From JAUVYV01 sp964394625 (GTDB lineage: Bacteria; Planctomycetota; Phycisphaerae; Sedimentisphaerales; Anaerobacaceae): a DNA stretch of 10,910 nt. The notes below the pieces were generated by a model, which saw only the letters and a program-made list of their open reading frames with translations, was not told the DNA's origin and ran no database searches. The DNA is taken from contig CAYMYK010000096.1 in the NCBI GenBank assembly GCA_964394625.1, positions 1-10,910 of the forward strand, read 5' to 3'. This document shows positions 6,220 through 10,910 of the stretch, in pieces. Each line of letters starts with the position of its first letter. Positions within the stretch are counted from its first letter, which is position 1. The position numbers were made by a program, and so were the translations under genes.

Positions 6220-7752
6220 ATGGGATTTGATTTAGAGATATTTGCGGATGAACGGCTTGGGGCGGATTATGTTGAGTGGCTTGTGGATGAGCGGTCGGCG
6301 GAGGTGGCGAGGCGTTTTTCGAGGTTGTGGGAGTATTACGCCAACCGGATGGAGGACGTCATCGACACGGCTGCGAGCCCCTTAGGGACAAGCGGGCGGA
6401 AGGTGAGCGAGTCGGGCAGGTGCTATGTTCAGGCACAGGAGTACGGGCTTCCCAGCCGAATAACGGGGCTTATCCAGTCGGCGGCGGGTGGAGTGTTCGG
6501 CGGCAGGTCGGCCAAAGATGTGCGACGCAAGGAGGTTGTGATTGAGAATGATATTGGCTGGCGGATAAATGCGGCGGTGGATTTTTTGTTTGGCAAGCCG
6601 ATAGGTTTTGTTTCGAGGTCGCCGGATAAGCCGAAACGTGCAGAAGTTGAGGCGATATTAAAGGCAGTGTTTTCGGCTAACGGCGGCATCGGTTTCTTTC
6701 AGGATATGGCGGTGCTCGGGAGCGTCTATGGTTTCGTTGATTGTATAGTCAGGCCTGGCGAAGAAGTTTTCGAGCATATCAACTCCTCCAAAAGTCTCTC
6801 ACACGAGGCGGTGGTGCGATTAGCACAGGCAATCGGTCTGGAACTGATTGAGGCGCCGAGGGCACTGCCAGTCCTGGACGAGAACGATTACAGGCAAATC
6901 AGGTTGTACGTTCAGCATTTTTATCAGGGGAGGAACCGTTTGAGCGGCAGGGGTTCATTTTTGTCTCGGCTTTTGGGCAGGGGCGGCGTTGAGAAGCGGC
7001 AGGTGGCTGCGGTTACGGAGATTACTTCTGCGCGGGCGTGGCAGAGGTACGAGGACAGGCAGTTAGTTGCGGAGGGCGAGCTGCCGTGGGGATTTCTGCC
7101 GGTGGTTCATATTCAGAACATTGCCCAGCCGTTCTATTACGAGGGGTTCAGTGACGTTGAGCCGTTGATACCGATACAGGATGAGCTGAATACGCGGCTG
7201 AGCGACCGTGCGAACAGGATAACTTTTCAGTCGTTCAAGATGTACCTTGGCAAGGGGATAGAGGGCTTCGAGGACAGGAGCGTCTCGCCGGGCAGGATGT
7301 GGTACACGGACAATCCGGATGCGGCGATCGAGGAGTTTGGCGGTGATTCGGCGGCGCCGAGCGAGGGGGCGCACATTGCGGAGACTCGCGAGGCGATGGA
7401 CAAGGTAAGCGGTGTGACGCCGTTGGTTGCGGGTGTATTGAAGAGCAAATTAGGCAATCTGACCAGTGCGGTAGCGCTTCGGCTGACGCTTATGGGGATG
7501 CTGAGCAGGACCGAGCGCAAGAGATTCACCTATGGCGAGGGGCTCAAAAAAATAGCGGCAATGGTATTGGAGATACTCGATAAGGCAAACGTCTATAGGA
7601 CGAGCGAGCAGGACAGGCAGATTGACATTATTTTCCCGAGTCCGCTGCCGGAGAATGTGATGGAGAAACTGAAAGAGGCCCAGATGAAGAAGGAGCTTGG
7701 CGTTTCGACCGAGCAGGTGCTCAGGGAATTGGGTTACGAAGGCAGGCAGTAG
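6220..7752 (+). CDS. Phage portal protein, SPP1 gp6-like
   Basis: At 510 residues this is close to the portal of phage SPP1 (about 503). Portal proteins form the dodecameric ring at one capsid vertex through which DNA is packaged and to which connector and tail attach. Family features are the segment IENDIGWRINAAVDFLFGKP (108-127), which matches the conserved first-domain helix with its L-x-G-K-P turn, the region FSDVEPLIPIQDELNTRLSD (310-329), the DKVSGVTPLVAG segment (394-405), and the helix GNLTSAVALRLTLMGMLSRT (412-431) preceding the crown. An AAGGGG Shine-Dalgarno lies 8 nt before the ATG. A basic, Gly/Ser/Arg-rich stretch at about 236-260 looks like a loop insertion. No terminase gene precedes it, which is unusual, since terminase normally sits directly upstream. 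GC-rich codon use equals that of the host-type genes in the window. Frame and start are secure, and the family call is strong. Confidence 0.87.
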   Translation: MGFDLEIFADERLGADYVEWLVDERSAEVARRFSRLWEYYANRMEDVIDTAASPLGTSGRKVSESGRCYVQAQEYGLPSRITGLIQSAAGGVFGGRSAKDVRRKEVVIENDIGWRINAAVDFLFGKPIGFVSRSPDKPKRAEVEAILKAVFSANGGIGFFQDMAVLGSVYGFVDCIVRPGEEVFEHINSSKSLSHEAVVRLAQAIGLELIEAPRALPVLDENDYRQIRLYVQHFYQGRNRLSGRGSFLSRLLGRGGVEKRQVAAVTEITSARAWQRYEDRQLVAEGELPWGFLPVVHIQNIAQPFYYEGFSDVEPLIPIQDELNTRLSDRANRITFQSFKMYLGKGIEGFEDRSVSPGRMWYTDNPDAAIEEFGGDSAAPSEGAHIAETREAMDKVSGVTPLVAGVLKSKLGNLTSAVALRLTLMGMLSRTERKRFTYGEGLKKIAAMVLEILDKANVYRTSEQDRQIDIIFPSPLPENVMEKLKEAQMKKELGVSTEQVLRELGYEGRQ

Positions 7753-7767
7753 GATTTTCGGTTTTTT

Positions 7768-7797
7768 TCACCACTAAGACACGAAGGCACGAAGGGA
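7768..7797. repeat. CACGAAG-type short tandem repeat
   Basis: The segment carries ACTAAGAC, ACACGAAGG and CACGAAGGG in tandem, a degenerate unit of 8-9 bp. Runs of CACGAAG/CACTAAG units preceded by TTCACCA occur dispersed in intergenic DNA of many environmental bacteria. It lies in the 91-bp gap between the portal and scaffold-like genes and encodes nothing. The remainder of the gap (7798-7834) is AT-richer and contains GATTTGGGATTTGTGGATTT, a minor run of similar GATTTG units. Confidence 0.55.
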
Positions 7798-7843
7798 TGA
7801 GACAGATTAACAAAGATTTGGGATTTGTGGATTTGGAGGCAAG

Positions 7844-8401
7844 ATGAGTCAGGTTGACCAAGAGAAGCAGTTGTCAGAGACAACAGGCAAGCCGTTTAGG
7901 GGCGAGCAGGCGGAGCCGGAGGGCGTTAAGTTTGTACCGGTGGCTGAATCGATTAGGTATCACAGGCGGGCACAGAGCGCTGAGAAGAAGGCGGCAGAGC
8001 TTACCGAGCAGTTGGCAGAGGCCAGGAGTGAGGCGGCTGAGCTGTCGGAGCGGCTGAGCGTTTCGGATGCCGAGCGCAAGCTGATGAGCAAATTAGCCGG
8101 CGAGCATACGAAGGATTTGGAGGCGGCTGTTCTGGTTGTCAAGGCAAGGTTGTCACAGAGCAGTAAGGCGGACGGCGGGGGGGCAAGTGTGGAGCAGGTG
8201 ATAGAGCAGTTGAAGGCGGACAAGCCCTACCTGTTTGCCGAGCCGGCTGGGCCGGCGGTGAGCGTTCATCGGACGGCCGGGGCAAGAGAGCGGACATCGT
8301 CAGGCCGGGTGGTATTAACCGGTGCGGCGAAGAAGGCGGCGGCGACGGGCAGCCGGGCGGATTTGCAGGAGTACCTGAAGGTGCGAAGGAGTTTTGTGTA
8401 G
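7844..8401 (+). CDS. Putative capsid scaffolding protein
   Basis: This is a 185-residue, highly charged protein located exactly between portal and major capsid protein, the standard place of a scaffolding protein. Residues about 34-105 are a long helix with heptad-like Leu/Ala spacing (AEKKAAELTEQLAEARSEAA and following), a probable coiled coil. A following K-A-D-K-P-Y-L-F motif (124-131) resembles the conserved K-P-Y-L-F element of gp20-type and related phage scaffolds. The tail ends in a basic segment (R-A-D-L-Q-E-Y-L-K-V-R-R), suitable for capsid binding. Scaffolds polymerise inside the procapsid and leave or are cleaved before packaging. A GGAGG Shine-Dalgarno is only 4 nt from the ATG. 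The role is inferred mainly from position and architecture; no protease gene is nearby, so release would be without cleavage or by a protease outside the window. Confidence 0.68.
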   Translation: MSQVDQEKQLSETTGKPFRGEQAEPEGVKFVPVAESIRYHRRAQSAEKKAAELTEQLAEARSEAAELSERLSVSDAERKLMSKLAGEHTKDLEAAVLVVKARLSQSSKADGGGASVEQVIEQLKADKPYLFAEPAGPAVSVHRTAGARERTSSGRVVLTGAAKKAAATGSRADLQEYLKVRRSFV

Positions 8402-8420
8402 CGGACGGCGGACGGGAGTG

Positions 8421-8466
8421 GATTCCCGCTTGAGCGGGAATGACAGAAAGAGCGCGGGAATGACAG
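8421..8466. repeat. Dispersed GATTCCCGC...GCGGGAATGACA-type inverted repeat with partial second copy
   Basis: ATTCCCGCT (8422-8430) and AGCGGGAAT (8433-8441) form a perfect 9-bp palindrome with a 2-nt spacer. The 13-bp unit GCGGGAATGACAG occurs twice (8434-8446 and 8454-8466), so a second half-copy follows. On the minus strand this class of element reads as VIPAQAGIH-like peptide, a known hallmark of a short repeat scattered through many bacterial genomes and similar to the Neisseria dRS3 element. It lies in the 123-bp gap between the scaffold and capsid genes. The remainder of the gap holds the AGGAG ribosome binding site (8511-8515). Confidence 0.7.
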
Positions 8467-8524
8467 GCAGAAGAGATTTGTTGATTCCGCTCGAAATAAG
8501 AACAAATGGAAGGAGAATTTAGAA

Positions 8525-9679
8525 ATGGCATTTACGGGAAAAGCGACATATACGGCTGGGACGGCACTGCCGGAGTTAGCCGAGGACGTATCGGATTTGA
8601 TTGGGATAGTGTCACCTTATGAGACGCCGCTGCTGGATGTGCTGGGCGATGCGATGCGTGAGGCGCCGAGCACGCATCACGAGTGGCTGGAGGATGAGCT
8701 GTTGCCGAACAGGGACGCGGTCAACGACAGCACGTTCACGGACCCTGCTGCGGATACGGAGTTCGACGTTGACAACGGTAGCCGGTTCAGGGTCGGCGAC
8801 CAGATTCAGGTCGCGGGCAGCGAGGAGCTGATGTTGGTGACGGGGGTGAACGGCGATACGCTGACGGTGGTTCGCGGGTATGCGGGCACGACGGCGGAGG
8901 ATTTGGCGGACAACCAGGTCATCAATATCTTGGGCAATGCGGCCTTAGAGGGAGCGGACAAGCCGGGTGCGAGATTTACCAGCCGAGTGCGGTGCGGCAA
9001 CTATACGCAGATATTTGCTGCGGCGGTTGAGGTGAGCGGCACGGATATGGCGGCGAGCCAGCTTGGCCTGGCCGACGAGATGGATTATCAGAAGCAGGAG
9101 CGGGTTCGCGAGTTGATTCGGGATTTGGAAAATACGGTAATCAACGGCGGGCAGCCGGCGAGCAGCCCTGAGGGCAGCGGGGCGGTTCGGCGGACGATGA
9201 GGGGGATTGTTCAGCATCTTTCGGCGAATGTGTTCCATACGGGCGACAGCGGTTTTCCGACGGGGACGGATTTGGACGAGGCGAAAATCAACTACGTGCT
9301 GCGGCAGATATGGGAGAACAGCAACGGCAACGTGAATTTGATTGTTGTGGGCGGTTTTCAGAAGCGGAAGATAAACGGATTTGCATCGAGCAGCAGGAGT
9401 TTTTCGGCGGGCGAGACGACTTTCACGGATATGCTCAACATCTACGAGAGCGATTTTGGAGTTTGCCGGATAGTAACGACGCGGTGGATGCCGCAGGATG
9501 CGGTGCTGCTGCTGGATTCGTCGCGTGTGAACGTGTTGCCATTGGCGGGTCGGAGCTTTCACTTTAAGCCATTGGCAAGCGGCGGGGACTACGAGTGTGG
9601 CGAGCTGATTGGCGAATATACGTTAGAGCTTAAGAATGAGGCGGCCCACGGGCTTATTCGTGATTTGGTTGCGAGCTGA
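8525..9679 (+). CDS. Major capsid protein, SU10/DUF5309 family
   Basis: At 384 residues this is a major head protein of tailed phages with the HK97 fold, expected in hundreds of copies per capsid. The N-terminal D-L-I-G-I-V-S-P-Y-E-T-P-L-L-D (24-38) and H-H-E-W-L-E-D-E-L (51-59) are typical of the SU10-like/DUF5309 capsid family. A small beta-rich insertion follows, with F-R-V-G-D-Q-I-Q-V ... L-T-V-V-R-G-Y-A-G-T-T-A (88-124). Later come N-L-I-V-V-G-G-F-Q-K-R-K-I-N-G-F (271-286) and a C-terminal P-L-A-G-R-S-F-H-F-K-P-L-A-S-G-G-D-Y (339-356) with G-E-Y-T-L-E-L-K-N. AGGAG lies 9 nt before the ATG, a strong ribosome binding site fitting high expression. No cleavable delta domain or fused scaffold is apparent, consistent with the separate upstream scaffold gene. 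A stable hairpin follows the stop. Confidence 0.85.
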   Translation: MAFTGKATYTAGTALPELAEDVSDLIGIVSPYETPLLDVLGDAMREAPSTHHEWLEDELLPNRDAVNDSTFTDPAADTEFDVDNGSRFRVGDQIQVAGSEELMLVTGVNGDTLTVVRGYAGTTAEDLADNQVINILGNAALEGADKPGARFTSRVRCGNYTQIFAAAVEVSGTDMAASQLGLADEMDYQKQERVRELIRDLENTVINGGQPASSPEGSGAVRRTMRGIVQHLSANVFHTGDSGFPTGTDLDEAKINYVLRQIWENSNGNVNLIVVGGFQKRKINGFASSSRSFSAGETTFTDMLNIYESDFGVCRIVTTRWMPQDAVLLLDSSRVNVLPLAGRSFHFKPLASGGDYECGELIGEYTLELKNEAAHGLIRDLVAS

Positions 9680-9700
9680 GGGTGACGAGGCGGGTTGCGA

Positions 9701-9741
9701 GCGTGGATGGGCGGGAGCTTTTATATCTCGCTCATCCGCGC
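9701..9741 (+). terminator. Stable hairpin after the capsid gene (attenuator or partial terminator)
   Basis: Arms 9701-9712 and 9730-9741 give 12 bp (two G-T wobbles), followed inward by a GG bulge and a 3-bp GAG/CTC stem around a 9-nt loop containing TTTTATAT. No T run follows the 3' arm, so a classical intrinsic terminator is unlikely. It starts 22 nt after the capsid stop. Its place suggests an attenuator, a 3' stabiliser or a processing site that raises capsid mRNA above the downstream genes. Confidence 0.5.
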
Positions 9742-9793
9742 CTCAACCAGGAATGAAAGAGGGTAGCGGCGACAGAGAGACGGAGAGATGATA

Positions 9794-10450
9794 ATGGCGA
9801 GTTTTTCGAGAGATGTTGATATTTTGAAGTATGAGCCGGCGTTTTTCGGCGAGCTACATATCCCTGGCCAGGTGCTGACAGCAGGTTCGTCGGGGACGCT
9901 TAACGGGACGAGCTTCATTGCGGAGACGGCGGATTTTGAAAGCGCGCAGGTCGGTGTGGGATGTGTGATATACCTGCAATCGGCGGACGGAGCGGTTGAC
10001 GGTGCATACGAGGTGGTCTCGGTGGATTCGGCAACGGAGCTTACGGTTTCTGTATTGCGGGCGGATTCGGATGAGAGTGCGGTGGCGCCGCCGGCGGGTA
10101 CGGATGTTTCTTACCGAGTGACGACGTACCGGCCCCAGGCGGAGGAGGTCGGTTTCCGGCTGACGGAGTATCTCGGGATAAGGCCCGGCAATGCGGCAAG
10201 CGAGATTGAGCCGGCGGATATTGTCGATGCGAATGTTCTGAGCCGTGCGTCGGTGTTTGCGGTTATATCGGCGGTGTATGCGATGTTGGCGAGCGGTTCG
10301 AGCGGTGAGAGTATGTGGCAGAAGAGTATCTATTACCGCGGGCTATTCGATAAGGCGCTACAGCGGTTGCGAGTTGGTATCGATTTGGATTCGGACGGGG
10401 CGGCTGATGTCACCAGGCAGGGCGGCGTCGGTAGATTGGAGCGGGTATAG
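9794..10450 (+). CDS. Putative head-tail connector / head completion protein
   Basis: This 218-residue protein directly follows the capsid gene, where head completion or adaptor proteins stand in SPP1-like modules. The N-terminal S-R-D-V-D-I-L-K-Y-E-P-A-F-F resembles openings of such proteins. Residues about 24-110 are beta-rich and form an inserted domain (AGSSGTLNGTSF, then VGVGCVIYLQ, YEVVSVDSATELTVSVLRAD). The C-terminal half is helical (F-R-L-T-E-Y-L-G-I-R, then S-R-A-S-V-F-A-V-I-S-A-V-Y-A-M-L and W-Q-K-S-I-Y-Y-R-G-L-F-D-K-A-L) and ends with a D-L-D-S-D-G-A-A-D loop (197-205). ATG codons exist at 9788 and 9794. GGAG at 9782-9785 is 2 nt from the first and 8 nt from the second, so 9794 is chosen. 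The function is inferred from position and fold pattern only. Confidence 0.6.
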   Translation: MASFSRDVDILKYEPAFFGELHIPGQVLTAGSSGTLNGTSFIAETADFESAQVGVGCVIYLQSADGAVDGAYEVVSVDSATELTVSVLRADSDESAVAPPAGTDVSYRVTTYRPQAEEVGFRLTEYLGIRPGNAASEIEPADIVDANVLSRASVFAVISAVYAMLASGSSGESMWQKSIYYRGLFDKALQRLRVGIDLDSDGAADVTRQGGVGRLERV

Positions 10451-10836
10451 TGGCGGCGGCGACGGCAGTCAGGTTGGACGGAGAGAGGATATTCGGCGGG
10501 GGGCCTGTCGAGATTAAGGCCGGCAGCGGTCGTCGGGCGGCGGTTGAGAAGTCGGCGGCGGGTCTGGACGGCGTGGTGAGTATCGATATGGGCCGGCGCA
10601 GCAGGCAGATACGTCAGGCGGGCGAGCTTCGTGCCAAGAGCAGGGCGGATTTGGACAGCCGATTAGCGGCGGTATCGGCTTTTATGGATGGTAAAACACA
10701 TAAGCTGGAGACGGACGGCGGTCGGGAGTTTAAGAATGTGCGGATGGACAGCTTCGAGGCGAGTGGCGAGCGGCCGAGCGGCGGCGGAGTTGTCGCCGAT
10801 TATGAGATTATCTATACGCAGTTGAGGCAATTTTGA
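10450..10836 (+). CDS. Small phage structural-module protein, function unknown
   Basis: This 128-residue protein starts at GTG, whose G is the last base of the upstream TAG stop, a one-base overlap that indicates tight coupling. It has no signal peptide, membrane segment or catalytic motif. Residues about 41-80 contain V-S-I-D-M-G-R-R-S-R-Q-I-R-Q-A-G-E-L-R and a helix S-R-A-D-L-D-S-R-L-A-A-V-S-A-F-M-D-G. Residues 83-128 are beta-rich (T-H-K-L-E, then E-F-K-N-V-R-M-D-S-F-E, and Y-E-I-I-Y-T-Q-L). The pattern of an alpha helix between strands is like small head-closure or tail-associated proteins, but no named family was recognised. The Shine-Dalgarno is weak (GGAGCGGG about 4 nt upstream). Its place makes a role in head-tail joining or tail assembly most likely. 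Confidence 0.6.
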   Translation: MAAATAVRLDGERIFGGGPVEIKAGSGRRAAVEKSAAGLDGVVSIDMGRRSRQIRQAGELRAKSRADLDSRLAAVSAFMDGKTHKLETDGGREFKNVRMDSFEASGERPSGGGVVADYEIIYTQLRQF

Positions 10837-10837
10837 G

Positions 10838-10910
10838 ATGGGTTTGATTAGTGAGGGTATAGATAAGGTAAGGGCGTATGAGCTGCCGGCGGGGATATGG
10901 GCGGACGGGG
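10838..10910 (+). CDS. Start of next phage-module gene (3' end outside window)
   Basis: An ATG stands one base after the TGA of the previous gene and its frame stays open to the right edge. The 24 visible residues begin MGLISEGIDKVRAYELP and continue A-G-I-W-A-D-G. The tight spacing matches the preceding junction and supports a real coupled gene. The fragment is too short to assign a family. Confidence 0.55.
   Translation, partial: MGLISEGIDKVRAYELPAGIWADG

Noticed and set aside
7768..7797. Small CRISPR array
   Set aside because: Units are only 8-9 bp, tandem and degenerate, with no spacers.
8139..8531. Minus-strand frame encoding a VIPAQAGIH-like peptide
   Set aside because: This peptide is the translation of a dispersed DNA repeat and not a gene.
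8945..9562. 205-residue minus-strand frame within the capsid gene
   Set aside because: It is antisense to the capsid protein, of Arg/His/Pro-rich composition, and without a start signal.

Overview
The window looks like a chromosomal segment of an uncultured Planctomycetota bacterium, most likely of the Phycisphaerae (Sedimentisphaerales-like) group. This rests on three family-level cues: an exported HAF-repeat protein ending in a PEP-CTERM sorting tail, an exported beta-helix-like protein ending in a single dockerin-like calcium loop of the kind common in that class, and a free-standing URO-D-family protein. No rRNA, tRNA or CRISPR array was seen, so the taxonomic assignment is an inference.

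Left part (1-2408): the end of a TPR protein is followed, one base after its stop, by a complete DinG/XPD-type iron-sulfur DNA helicase. Middle part (2409-4696): a promoter-like extended -10 site precedes two tandem secreted-protein genes. The first is the HAF-repeat/PEP-CTERM protein and the second the dockerin-tailed protein. They are separated by 22 bp and probably co-transcribed. They end at a hairpin that overlaps the convergent end of the next gene. On the minus strand (4675-5862) lies a URO-D/corrinoid methyltransferase-like gene with its own good promoter.

Right part (6220-10910): after a 357-bp gene-free gap with several inverted repeats, a tailed-phage head module runs on the plus strand. 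Its order is SPP1 gp6-like portal, coiled-coil scaffold-like protein, SU10/DUF5309-type major capsid protein, putative head-tail connector, a small phage-type protein and the start of another gene. The order portal-scaffold-capsid-connector is the classical head assembly order, so these proteins probably build a procapsid together. The module starts next to a host-type metabolic gene with no terminase, integrase or head protease in view. The gaps between its first three genes carry short repeats of the kind scattered through bacterial chromosomes. It may therefore be an old, resident or partly degraded prophage, or a domesticated particle-forming element. The window alone cannot decide between these, because the rest of the element lies beyond the right edge.
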